A stretch of DNA of 64,000 bases, taken from assembly GCF_913777625.1 (NCBI RefSeq), contig NZ_CAJYTI010000001.1:62001-126000 (forward strand), read 5' to 3'. The DNA is from an uncultured Sphingomonas sp. Its GTDB lineage: Bacteria; Pseudomonadota; Alphaproteobacteria; Sphingomonadales; Sphingomonadaceae. The notes beneath the pieces are model-generated. The model made no database searches, was not told the origin of the DNA, and saw nothing but the letters and a program-made list of their open reading frames with translations. Positions within the stretch are counted from its first letter, which is position 1, and every line of letters starts with the position of its first letter. Shown here one piece after another: positions 18,646-27,496 of this stretch. Both the position numbers and the translations under genes were made by a program.

Positions 18646-20355
18646 CTATGGGAGGGCAAGGACCATCGCCGCCGTCCCGACGACGAGCACGACGAGGACG
18701 GCACCCATGCGCGCATAATCGGTGAAGCGGTAACCGCCGGGCCCCATCACGAGCAGGTTATTCTGGTGGCCGATGGGTGTGAGGAAATCGGCTGAGGTGC
18801 CAATCAGCACCGCCAGTAGCGCCGCGTCCGGTCCGATGCCCAGCACCCGCGCGGCATCGATCGCGAGCGGACCCATGATGATCGCGGTCGCAACGTTGTT
18901 GAGGAAGATCGACAACAAGAGCGTCATGCTGCAGAGCGCGGCGATTACCACTACGGGTGGTAGGCCGGCGAGCGTAGCACCCAGCCATTCGGCGGCGATG
19001 GCGGCGGCGCCGCTCGTCTCGAAGCTGTGGCCGACGGGTATCATTGCCGCGAGCAGTACGATCACGCTCCAGTCGATCGCCTGGTACACTTCGTCCGCTC
19101 CCATCAGCCGTGTCGCGACCAATGCAACGGCAGCAGCCAGGAAGGCGAGCGCCGGTGGCGCTCCGAACCCAACAATCGAGACGATCGCGGCGATGAAAAT
19201 CATCAGGATCGGCGCCGCCTGCCTACGGGCGACGGGCAGGCGATCGACCCGGTCGACCTCGAGCAGTCGCGCAGTGCCGACGAAGCGCGCGAGATCCGCC
19301 GGGCGGCCGCGCACGAACAGTTGATCGCCCGCCTCTATACGGAGCGAAGCGAGCGGCGCGCGCCGCCGCGCAGCGCGCGGCCCCACGGCGACAACGGTAA
19401 GCGTGTCGTTGCTGCGGATCCGGATCGCCTCGTGACTGAGGCCGATGAGGAACGAACCATGGGCGACGACGACACGCGCTGTAACGCTGTCGCCCTCCGC
19501 TTCCTCGATGTCGGACCGTAGCCCGGTGGCCTCCGCAGCGATCCATTGCTGGCGGCGCGACACCACCAGCAGGCGGTCTCCGGCCTCCAGACCGGTTTCC
19601 AGCCGGATCCGATGCCCCTCCCGGAAGACGGCAAGCAGCCGTACCGCTGCCGTCCGTAGGCGCGGAAGCAGACCGGCGAGCGACACGGCAGCCGGTACGG
19701 TCAGCTCATAGACCCGCCAGGGCGGCCGCACCGGTCGGTCCATCCCCTGCCGCACCGGCAGCAGCCGCCAACCGACCAGCACGAGGTACAGCAGCCCCAC
19801 CGCCGACACCGCCACCCCTACCGGCGCCATCTGGAAGAAGCCGAAGCCCGTGCCCAGCTCCTTGGCGCGCACCGAGGACAGGATGAGGTTGGCGGGCGTC
19901 CCGATCAGCGTCGTCATGCCGCCCAGGATGGTGGCGAAGGCAAGCGGCATCAGCGTCGCGGCAGGCGGCCGCTTCGCCTCCCTAGCCACCTGCGCGGCGA
20001 TCGGCATGGTGACGACCAGCGCGGCGATGTTGTTCATGAAGGCGGAAAGGAACGCGCCCAACACCAGCAACACCGCGAGCCGGACGGTAAAGCCTGCGCG
20101 CGCCGGCATCAGCACACGCGATACGCTGGCAGCGACGCCGGACAGCTCGATCGCGCGACCGATCACCAGTACAGCCGCCACCGCGATCACGGCGGGATCG
20201 GCGAAGCCGGCAAAGGCCTCTCCCGGTGGCGTAAGGCCGAGCAGCACGCAGGCCAGCAATGCCAGCAGCGCGACGAGATCGTGGCGCACGCGCTCCGAAA
20301 CGAACAGCACCAGTGCGCCCAGTAGCACGGCGGCGCTGAGAATCGCCGGGGTCAT
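18646..20355 (-). CDS. SLC13/DASS-type permease with RCK-C domains
   Basis: 569 residues in the SLC13 (SAC1/CitT-like) pattern. Two membrane halves each carry a conserved turn (SAFMNNIAALVVTMPIAAQV; GTPANLILSS; SIFLNNVATAIIMGPLAID) around two soluble TrkA-C-like domains at about 205-390. Such proteins move di/tricarboxylates, sulfate or other anions with Na+. It stands alone on the minus strand, divergent from the L,D-transpeptidase gene. Confidence 0.88.
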   Translation of the reverse strand: MTPAILSAAVLLGALVLFVSERVRHDLVALLALLACVLLGLTPPGEAFAGFADPAVIAVAAVLVIGRAIELSGVAASVSRVLMPARAGFTVRLAVLLVLGAFLSAFMNNIAALVVTMPIAAQVAREAKRPPAATLMPLAFATILGGMTTLIGTPANLILSSVRAKELGTGFGFFQMAPVGVAVSAVGLLYLVLVGWRLLPVRQGMDRPVRPPWRVYELTVPAAVSLAGLLPRLRTAAVRLLAVFREGHRIRLETGLEAGDRLLVVSRRQQWIAAEATGLRSDIEEAEGDSVTARVVVAHGSFLIGLSHEAIRIRSNDTLTVVAVGPRAARRRAPLASLRIEAGDQLFVRGRPADLARFVGTARLLEVDRVDRLPVARRQAAPILMIFIAAIVSIVGFGAPPALAFLAAAVALVATRLMGADEVYQAIDWSVIVLLAAMIPVGHSFETSGAAAIAAEWLGATLAGLPPVVVIAALCSMTLLLSIFLNNVATAIIMGPLAIDAARVLGIGPDAALLAVLIGTSADFLTPIGHQNNLLVMGPGGYRFTDYARMGAVLVVLVVGTAAMVLALP

Positions 20356-20427
20356 CCGCGACCCGCCCGCCCAAGCGCGGCACAGGCACGATGGACCGAT
20401 CTGCGGCGCGGGGGCGTTTGCAAGGAC

Positions 20428-21987
20428 ATGACTGTTTCAAACCTTCGGTTTCGCTGCATGGTTGCAGCCCCGCTTCTCCTGTCCGTTGCACCTCCCGCTG
20501 CCGCCGCTGCCGTTCGCCAGGGTGCCGCTGTTCTCAAGTCCGCGGGGCAGGCGCAGGCTGCGCTCCGGTCGCTCGCAACCGAGCCCGAGCTTCAGCGCTT
20601 CTATGATCGGGCACAGTGGCGCCTCGTCTGGACCGACGCGGCCGCGCGCGCCCTCGAAGATGCGATCGCGCACCGTGCCGATCATGGGCTGGATCGGCTG
20701 TCCTTTCCGTCCTCTGTCGAGCCTGCCGCAAGTCCCGAGGCGCTGGATGTCGCGCGCACGCGCGCCGCGCTCCGCTATGCCCGCGCGCTGGCCATGGGCG
20801 TGGTGGATCCGGCAACGCTGCACGCCGTGTATACGCTGCCCCGCCCCGACGTCGACATCGTCGCAGGGCTCGGTACCGCACTCGACCGCGGCGACCTGCC
20901 CGCCTGGCTTGCCGGCCTCGCCCCGCAGGAAGCAGACTATCGCCGCCTTTCCGAGGCCTATCGCGCCGCGGTGGCCGAGCAGCGCCTCGGCAACGGCTCC
21001 GCCCCCCCAATCGCAGCGAACGGCCTGATCCGCCCCGCCGACCGCGACGATCGCGTTCCAGCGATCATCAAGCAACTCGCGGCGGAAGGCTATCTGCTGG
21101 ACCTCGGTACGACCTCGCCCCCTGCCCCCGCCCCCTCGCGCCTCTACACCAGCGACATCGTCGATGCGGTGCGCGCGCTGCAGCGCGACTATGGCCTTGC
21201 CGAGGACGGGGTCATCGGTCCGCGCACGATCGAAGTGCTCACCCTGAGCCCCGCCGACCGCGCCCGGGCGCTCGCTGTCGCGCTCGAGCGGCTGCGCTGG
21301 CTGGCCCGCAACCCGCCGGCGACGCGCATCGACGTGAACATCGCCGCCGCGCGCCTAACTTACTATCGCGACGGCGTGCCGGTCGACAGCCGCAAGGTCA
21401 TCGTCGGAAAGCCGGGCCGAGAAACGCCGCTTTTGTCGTCCCCTATCTATCGCCTGGTCGCCAACCCGACCTGGACGATCCCGAAGTCGATTGAGAATAC
21501 CGAGCTGGCACATGTCGGCCCGGACTATCTCGCCAACCACAACATGGTGCGCCGGGGCGGCTATATCGTCCAGCAGCCGGGGCCGGACAATGCCCTGGGA
21601 ATGGTCAAGTTCGACATGGTCAACGACCAGGCGATCTACCTTCACGATACCAGCGCGCCGGGCCTGTTCGAACGCAGCCAGCGGCATCTCAGCCATGGCT
21701 GCGTGCGGGTGGAGGACGCGCTGGGCTTCGCGCAACGCATTGCCGAGGACGAAGGCGTGGCCGATCGCTGGCAGGCGGCGAGCGCCAGCGGCGCGCAGAC
21801 CTTCGTGGCCCTTCCGGTACGCATCCCGGTGCGGCTGCTCTACCAGAATGCCTTTGTCGACGAGATCGGCCGGGTGACGGTCCGCACCGATCCCTATGAC
21901 TGGAACGGCCCGGTGGCGCGGGCGCTCGGCTTCGATGACGGTTCGCACACTAAGACCCAAGCCGACGCCATCGACATCGGCCCTTGA
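20428..21987 (+). CDS. L,D-transpeptidase of the YcbB type
   Basis: 519 residues: signal peptide (MVAAPLLLSVAPPAAAAA region), an N-terminal domain, a peptidoglycan-binding motif (ALQRDYGLAEDGVIGPRTIE, ~250-269) and a YkuD catalytic domain with SHGCVRVED (Cys425). It forms 3-3 cross-links in peptidoglycan in the periplasm. AAGGAC precedes the ATG. It converges on the antiporter gene with a single base between stops. Confidence 0.93.
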   Translation: MTVSNLRFRCMVAAPLLLSVAPPAAAAAVRQGAAVLKSAGQAQAALRSLATEPELQRFYDRAQWRLVWTDAAARALEDAIAHRADHGLDRLSFPSSVEPAASPEALDVARTRAALRYARALAMGVVDPATLHAVYTLPRPDVDIVAGLGTALDRGDLPAWLAGLAPQEADYRRLSEAYRAAVAEQRLGNGSAPPIAANGLIRPADRDDRVPAIIKQLAAEGYLLDLGTTSPPAPAPSRLYTSDIVDAVRALQRDYGLAEDGVIGPRTIEVLTLSPADRARALAVALERLRWLARNPPATRIDVNIAAARLTYYRDGVPVDSRKVIVGKPGRETPLLSSPIYRLVANPTWTIPKSIENTELAHVGPDYLANHNMVRRGGYIVQQPGPDNALGMVKFDMVNDQAIYLHDTSAPGLFERSQRHLSHGCVRVEDALGFAQRIAEDEGVADRWQAASASGAQTFVALPVRIPVRLLYQNAFVDEIGRVTVRTDPYDWNGPVARALGFDDGSHTKTQADAIDIGP

Positions 21988-21988
21988 A

Positions 21989-23188
21989 TCAATGTTCGGC
22001 ATCCTCCGCGCCGGTCAGCTTCCACCGGCGGAGCAGCGGCGGCATGGTAAGTCCCTGAGCGAAGACCGAGAAGGCGACGACGCCGAAGGTGACCACGACG
22101 ATGGCGCCGCGCTCAGCGACGTTCGCCGGCACCGCCAGCGCCAGTGCAAGCCCCACCGCCCCGCGTAGCCCGCCCCAGACGAGCACGTGCTGATAGGTTG
22201 CCGGCAGCCGCAGCTTCGTATGCGCAAACAGCGCCGCCAGCGGATAGACCGCCGCCGCCCGACCGAGTAGCGTCAGCAGGATCCCGGCGATCAGCGCGCC
22301 GCTGACCAGTGCGATCGGCTGGTGCGCCTCGTGGCTACCGATCAGCAGGAACAGGCAGGAATTGGCGAGGAAGGCGGCATAGGCCCAGAAATCCTGGACA
22401 TGCTGGCGCCCGGCAACCGAGATCGAGCCGCGCGGGCCGATCGCGCCGACGATGATCCCGGCAGCGAGCGCGGCGAACACGCCCGAAGCATGGACATGCT
22501 CCGCCAGCAGGAAGCTCGCCCAGGCGATGACGGTGGTCAGCGTCACCTCGACAAGATGGTCCTCGGTCCGCCCCGCGACGGTCAGCACCACGAAGGCGAT
22601 CCCGCCGCCGATCGCCACGCCGCCCAGCACCGTCCAGAGCAGAGAGGTCGCGACGCTACCGACGCTGAGCCCGCCGCCCTCGGCGACCGCAATGAGGATC
22701 GCGAAGCCCACCGCGGCAACGCCGTCGTTGAGCAGGCTTTCCGATTCCACCACCATGCTCAGCCGCGGCTTGGCCTTCATCTCCTTGAAGGCCGCGATCA
22801 CCGAGACGGGGTCAGTCGCCGCGATCAACACGCCGAAGAAGGCCGCGCCCAGCCAGCTCCAGCCCAGCAGCCAGTGCATGCCGACGGTGACCAGCAGCGC
22901 GGAGATGGCGACGCCGAGGAACGCCAGCACGATGGTGAGCGGCAGCTCCTCGCGGAAGCGCTGCCAACGCAGCTGCAACGCCGCCTCGAAGATCAACGGC
23001 GGCAGGAATATGTTGAAGATCAGTTCGCGCGACAGCGGCAGGTTGGCGCCCACCGGCAGGAACGCGAGCGCGATCCCAGCCAGCACCAGCCCGGCCGTAT
23101 AGGGCAGCCCGATCCGCCGCGAGATCATCGCCACCAGCGACGCGACGATCAGCAACGTGCCGAGTTCGGGAAGACCGATTTCGTTCAA
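21989..23188 (-). CDS. CPA1-type Na+(K+)/H+ antiporter
   Basis: About 399 residues, with many hydrophobic helices and the CPA1 signatures ATDPVSVIAAFKE and ESESLLNDGVAAVGFA. It exchanges cytoplasmic Na+ or K+ for protons. The start is taken as TTG 23188, since AGGAG sits 8 nt upstream; a GTG at 23197 overlaps that ribosome-binding site. It lacks the long cytoplasmic tail of many NhaP proteins. It is the last gene of a probable minus-strand group with DUF389. Confidence 0.88.
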   Translation of the reverse strand: MNEIGLPELGTLLIVASLVAMISRRIGLPYTAGLVLAGIALAFLPVGANLPLSRELIFNIFLPPLIFEAALQLRWQRFREELPLTIVLAFLGVAISALLVTVGMHWLLGWSWLGAAFFGVLIAATDPVSVIAAFKEMKAKPRLSMVVESESLLNDGVAAVGFAILIAVAEGGGLSVGSVATSLLWTVLGGVAIGGGIAFVVLTVAGRTEDHLVEVTLTTVIAWASFLLAEHVHASGVFAALAAGIIVGAIGPRGSISVAGRQHVQDFWAYAAFLANSCLFLLIGSHEAHQPIALVSGALIAGILLTLLGRAAAVYPLAALFAHTKLRLPATYQHVLVWGGLRGAVGLALALAVPANVAERGAIVVVTFGVVAFSVFAQGLTMPPLLRRWKLTGAEDAEH

Positions 23189-23226
23189 CGCGGGCACTCC
23201 TGTTGCGGCTGGGCGGGAGAAAATCC

Positions 23227-24792
23227 CTAGGGCAGAACCGGTGCGGGCACGAGCGCAAAGCGCTGCCCGGCAGGCGGGGCTGCGCTTGGAGCGAGACCGG
23301 CGCGGCGCAATTGCTCGGCAATGGCGAGCGCGCGTCGCTGCGTGAGGTTAGGTTTCGCTGGCGCATTTCCCGTGGGCAGCCCCGGCACGCCGAGCGCACC
23401 GATGTTCCAGCGCCTCGCCGCCCAGATCGAGGCAGCGACGGCCTCGGTCGCCCGCGCGTCGAGGCTATCGACATTGTCCGCGAAGCCGATCTCCGGCAGC
23501 GGCCCCTGCGGCGGAACGATCGCCACCGTCCAGTCGCCCGCGCGCTGCGCGGCCCGCGTCTCAAGCATGCGGTAGGTCTCGATCCGTGCCCCCGGCAGCG
23601 GCGTCGCGGCGGCGGTGGCGCGGTGATGGTCGCGGTCGACGGTCACGTCGTCGGGCTTCAGGCCCGCGATCAGCGCCACCATCTGCGCGATTTCGGTCGC
23701 GCGCTGCGTCTCCTGGTTCGACGCCTCCCCTGCCCGCCGCAGTTCCTCGCGCTGCGCTGCAAGCGCGTCGGCGCCTGCGCCGAGCAGCACCTGGTCCAGA
23801 TTGAGGCGGACCGGACGGCCGAGTTGCGTCGCCAGCGCCTTCTGGATGGTCGCGGTCTTCTGCATCGCGTCCTGCGGGGTGATCACCACGGCGCGGACGA
23901 CGAGCGGCTCGCGGGTGAAGTCGAGGTCGAGCTGGGTGACCCGCGCCTTGGCGCCGAACCGCTCCGCCAGCAGCGATCGCGCCTGCGTCACCGCCACCGC
24001 CTCGCGACCGATGCGGTTGAGCGAGATGCCGAGCGGGATCGCCATCGCGACGAAGACGAGGATCAGGATCGCCGTCTGGGTCCAGGTCTGGCGGCTCGAT
24101 AGATGATGGCCGAAGCCGTAGAAGCGCGCCATCGCCGTGGCGGAGAGCGCAATGGTGATGAAGTTGGTCACGAACAACGCCAGCGCACCCATCCCCACCG
24201 GCGCGTTCCAGGTGGCGATGCCATAGCCGACCACCGCCAGCGGCGGCATCAATGCGGTGGCGATGGCCACGCCGACAATGGTTTCGCCGCGCCCGCGAAT
24301 GATCGCATAGGTGCCCGCCAGCGCCGCGAACAGCGCAACGGCCAGGTCGAACAGATTGGGCCGGGTGCGCGCCACGATCTCCGAGGTTGGCGCCTGCAGA
24401 GGCGAGATGGTGACGATGAGCGCCGTGAATGCGACGGCGGCGAAAGCGCCGATCGCCAGCGCCTTGAGCGACCTCCGCAGCTCGACGAAATCGAACAGCG
24501 CGAGGCTGAAGCCGAAGCCGAGGATGGGGTTCATCAACGGAGAGATCAGCATCGCGCCGATCACCACCGCCGGCGAGGACAGCAGCAGCCCTAGCACCGC
24601 GATCCCGGCGGACATCATCGTCATGAAGGCGAAGCGTCCCGACCAGCCGCTGTCCTCCACGATGCGGGCGACCACCGCCTCGTGGTCGATCGGCGCAACG
24701 ACCGACTGGCGCCACCAGCGATACAGGGCCAGATGCAACAGGCGCTCGCGAATGCGGGCACGACGATCCGTTGCTTCGATGGCGTCGTCCAA
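23227..24792 (-). CDS. DUF389 family membrane protein
   Basis: 521 residues. The N-terminal ~240 hold the DUF389 hydrophobic core (MTMMSAGIAVLGLLLSSPAV, then VIGAMLISPLMNPILGFGFS, IVGVAIATALMPPLAVVGYG). The C-terminal part is a soluble helical domain probably facing the periplasm. Function unknown. It is 38 bp upstream of the antiporter gene and probably co-transcribed. Confidence 0.88.
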   Translation of the reverse strand: MDDAIEATDRRARIRERLLHLALYRWWRQSVVAPIDHEAVVARIVEDSGWSGRFAFMTMMSAGIAVLGLLLSSPAVVIGAMLISPLMNPILGFGFSLALFDFVELRRSLKALAIGAFAAVAFTALIVTISPLQAPTSEIVARTRPNLFDLAVALFAALAGTYAIIRGRGETIVGVAIATALMPPLAVVGYGIATWNAPVGMGALALFVTNFITIALSATAMARFYGFGHHLSSRQTWTQTAILILVFVAMAIPLGISLNRIGREAVAVTQARSLLAERFGAKARVTQLDLDFTREPLVVRAVVITPQDAMQKTATIQKALATQLGRPVRLNLDQVLLGAGADALAAQREELRRAGEASNQETQRATEIAQMVALIAGLKPDDVTVDRDHHRATAAATPLPGARIETYRMLETRAAQRAGDWTVAIVPPQGPLPEIGFADNVDSLDARATEAVAASIWAARRWNIGALGVPGLPTGNAPAKPNLTQRRALAIAEQLRRAGLAPSAAPPAGQRFALVPAPVLP

Positions 24793-24841
24793 GGCGATCT
24801 TCGTCCCTTTTTCTGTTCGTCGGACCCAGGTTAGGCGATTT

Positions 24842-25978
24842 CTACCCGGAAAGCGAAGACGCGCCTCCTTCCGCCGTGCGGATCACCGCACGGGTGACGT
24901 CACCCATCAGCCGCATCCGCACCGGGATCGGCTGGCGCGTGCTCGCGATCATCACCGCCACTGCATAGCGGTGGCCGTCAGGAGCGGTGAGCAGGCCGAC
25001 ATCGTTATAGCCAGTGGCGAGATTGCCGAGTTCCTGGCCGGTGCCGGTCTTGTGCGCTATCTTCCAGCCTGGGCGCAGGCCGGACTTCAGGCGCAAGGGG
25101 CCGGTCTTGCTCGCGAGCATGATCCGGAAAAGCCTATCGGTAGAGCCATGGCTGAGCAGCTTGTCCTGCGCTAGCAGCGACAGGCCCAGCGTGATGCCAT
25201 TGGCAGTCGCGCCGTCATAGGGCGCGGCCAGATAGCGATCGAGCGCCTTGCGGCGTTCTGCCGCAGGCATGGCCGCGCGCGCCTGGAGGAAACCCCAGCC
25301 TCCCGCCCATTCTTTGCGCCAGACCAGACCGGCGGTCTTGGCTTGCAGCTCACGCTCGCCGGGGCCGAAGCCGACGCCGTTTACGCCTTTCTCCTTCAGC
25401 ATGCGGCGGATGGCGGCGGGACCGCCGACCTTCCACAAGAGCACGTCGTTGCAGGTGTTGTCGCTGCGGGTCAGCGCGCATTCGAGCAGCGCGCCGACCG
25501 TGGTGCGATAGCCGTTCGGCCCGACCAGCGGGCGGATCGGCTGATGGAAGACGGTAAGGTCGCTGCGGGTTACCGTCACCGGCGTGGCAAGCGACAGCCG
25601 AGCATGATCGATCGCGTCGAACACGGCGATCGCCACCCACAGCTTGCTGACGCTCTGCTGCGGATGCGGTCGGTCACCGTTCCATGCGACCATCCAGCCA
25701 CGATCGACATCCCGTACCGAGATTGCAACCTGCCCCTGGAACCCGGCGCCGAGGGCCTGCACCGCGTTGAGCAAGGCGGCCGGCGGCTCATCGGACCGCC
25801 TGGGCCTTGGCGTTGCGGAGGTTGCGTCGATCGGCGGCGCGACCAGCGTCGGGCGTGCAACGGGCGGCGGCGGTGGCGCCTTTACGGCGACAGGGGGTGC
25901 AGCGGGTACACAGGCGGCGAGCAGGATAGCCGGCGCAACGTGCGCGCCGAAGCGGACGACAGTATCGATACGTGGCAA
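24842..25978 (-). CDS. Class A beta-lactamase-like serine hydrolase, lipoprotein
   Basis: 378 residues. A lipobox (LLAAC, Cys23) suggests anchoring to the periplasmic face of a membrane. A proline-rich linker (~30-65) precedes a class A fold with SVSK (109-112), SDN (172-174) and KTG (310-312). An omega-loop glutamate is not clearly placed (GERELQ at ~207-212 is a candidate), so activity on beta-lactams cannot be assumed. The start is TTG 25978, chosen because GGAGG lies at the right distance and no ATG is near. Confidence 0.85.
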   Translation of the reverse strand: MPRIDTVVRFGAHVAPAILLAACVPAAPPVAVKAPPPPPVARPTLVAPPIDATSATPRPRRSDEPPAALLNAVQALGAGFQGQVAISVRDVDRGWMVAWNGDRPHPQQSVSKLWVAIAVFDAIDHARLSLATPVTVTRSDLTVFHQPIRPLVGPNGYRTTVGALLECALTRSDNTCNDVLLWKVGGPAAIRRMLKEKGVNGVGFGPGERELQAKTAGLVWRKEWAGGWGFLQARAAMPAAERRKALDRYLAAPYDGATANGITLGLSLLAQDKLLSHGSTDRLFRIMLASKTGPLRLKSGLRPGWKIAHKTGTGQELGNLATGYNDVGLLTAPDGHRYAVAVMIASTRQPIPVRMRLMGDVTRAVIRTAEGGASSLSG

Positions 25979-26059
25979 ATAGCCCTCCTTTCCAAACGGC
26001 TTACCGTCGGAAGCTCAGGAATGCAGGGCGCGCTGCCTCGGTTCGTCGCCCAGCAGTGG

Positions 26060-27397
26060 TCATTCGTCGCCAACGAGGATCGTTGCCCGCACCGCGCGCG
26101 CTGCCGCGACGACACGTCGCGCATCATGGTCCAGGAGAGCCTCGTTCGCCTTGAACTCGATCCGGTCCACCCACCGCGCGAGAAGCGCGCGGCGATCGGC
26201 ATTGTCGCAGTCCGCGGCAATCTCCCCCAGTGTGTGCAGGTAATGGAGCGCCGCGATCGTGCTGGTCCCCGCATGCTGCAGCAGTGCACCGAACGAACGT
26301 TCCAGCAGCGCCGGGAAATCAAGCGGATGCGCGATCACCCGCACCACGCCCGCCTCGTCCCGACGCAGCGGCTCCGGCAGCTTTCTGCGACCGAGATCCG
26401 AAAGCGCCGCCCCGAGCCAGTCCATGCAAGTGACCGCAGTGAAGGGATCATTGATGCCGGGAGAGAGCGCCCGGTCGGCAATCTCGACAAGTTCGTCGAT
26501 CAGAAAGCGCAGGTCCTGCAACGCGGTACGCTGGGCGCCGAGCGCGAAGGCGCCTTGCAGTTGGCCTATGCACGCATCGTCGCACCGCTCGGCCGGCCAC
26601 AGCTCCAGCAGCGTTCGACCTTCATGCACGAAATCTCCCGGCCGGTAGCGGATGCGGCACACCAGATCGGAATCCGTAGCGGTCCGCATCAGCAGATCCT
26701 CGTCGATCAGCTGGATATAGCCGGTGCCCCGCGCCCCGACCGCGCGCGGGCTGCCGTCCGGCTCCAGGCGATCTTTCGCTTCCGTTTCGGCGGCATCGGG
26801 GTCGGCGGTACCGATCACGCTCGGGAAGCGGCGGTCCACTTCGTGCAGCAGGCGGCGACCGATATCCTCGATCACGCTGTTGATGTGGATGCGCTGCGGC
26901 ACGTGGTGGATGAAGAAGATCAGCACGCCCACGGAACAGACCGCAAGCAGCAACGCCACCAGCACCGCGAGATTGGGCACGAACGCGGCGGCACCGGACT
27001 CCTCCGGGGACCGCACCGTCCGCAGCACGATGATACAGTAGAGGAAGGTGGCGATAAAGGTGCCAAGCGTGATCTGGTTGCCCCGATCGCGCATGAAATT
27101 GCTGAGCAGTCGCGGCCCGTATTCGCCCGAGGCATAGACGACCGCGGCAATCGTCACCGAGAAGACGGTGCCGGCCACGGTGATCATCGATCCGCCGATC
27201 GCGGAGAGCAGTTGCCGCGCGCCGCTGGGTCGCGAGGCATGCAGCCAGGCAAAGCGGTCCATCCAGCCCGATCCGTCCTGCCCGTCCAGCCACACCATGC
27301 CGCCGGCCAGCAGTACCGCCGCCAGCGTCATTACCGTGGGGATGAACCAGTAGCTCTGGCGGAGCTGATCGGCGAGGCGGACCATCACAGCTTTCAT
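26060..27397 (-). CDS. DUF2254 family membrane protein
   Basis: 445 residues with four hydrophobic helices in the first ~170 (e.g. YWFIPTVMTLAAVLLAGGMV, TFIATFLYCIIVLRTVR). A soluble domain follows, with the family sequence GYIQLIDEDLLMRTA and IADRALSPGINDPFTAVTCM. Function unknown. An ATG 12 bp inside (27385) is also possible. Confidence 0.88.
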   Translation of the reverse strand: MKAVMVRLADQLRQSYWFIPTVMTLAAVLLAGGMVWLDGQDGSGWMDRFAWLHASRPSGARQLLSAIGGSMITVAGTVFSVTIAAVVYASGEYGPRLLSNFMRDRGNQITLGTFIATFLYCIIVLRTVRSPEESGAAAFVPNLAVLVALLLAVCSVGVLIFFIHHVPQRIHINSVIEDIGRRLLHEVDRRFPSVIGTADPDAAETEAKDRLEPDGSPRAVGARGTGYIQLIDEDLLMRTATDSDLVCRIRYRPGDFVHEGRTLLELWPAERCDDACIGQLQGAFALGAQRTALQDLRFLIDELVEIADRALSPGINDPFTAVTCMDWLGAALSDLGRRKLPEPLRRDEAGVVRVIAHPLDFPALLERSFGALLQHAGTSTIAALHYLHTLGEIAADCDNADRRALLARWVDRIEFKANEALLDHDARRVVAAARAVRATILVGDE

Positions 27398-27496
27398 GCC
27401 AGCTCTCGAGCAAGCGCCGTCGTGGCGAACACCATGCCTGTTTCTCCTTCCGCATTCCAACGCATCGACCAGCCGGAAGGCGCCGTGGCTGCTCGC

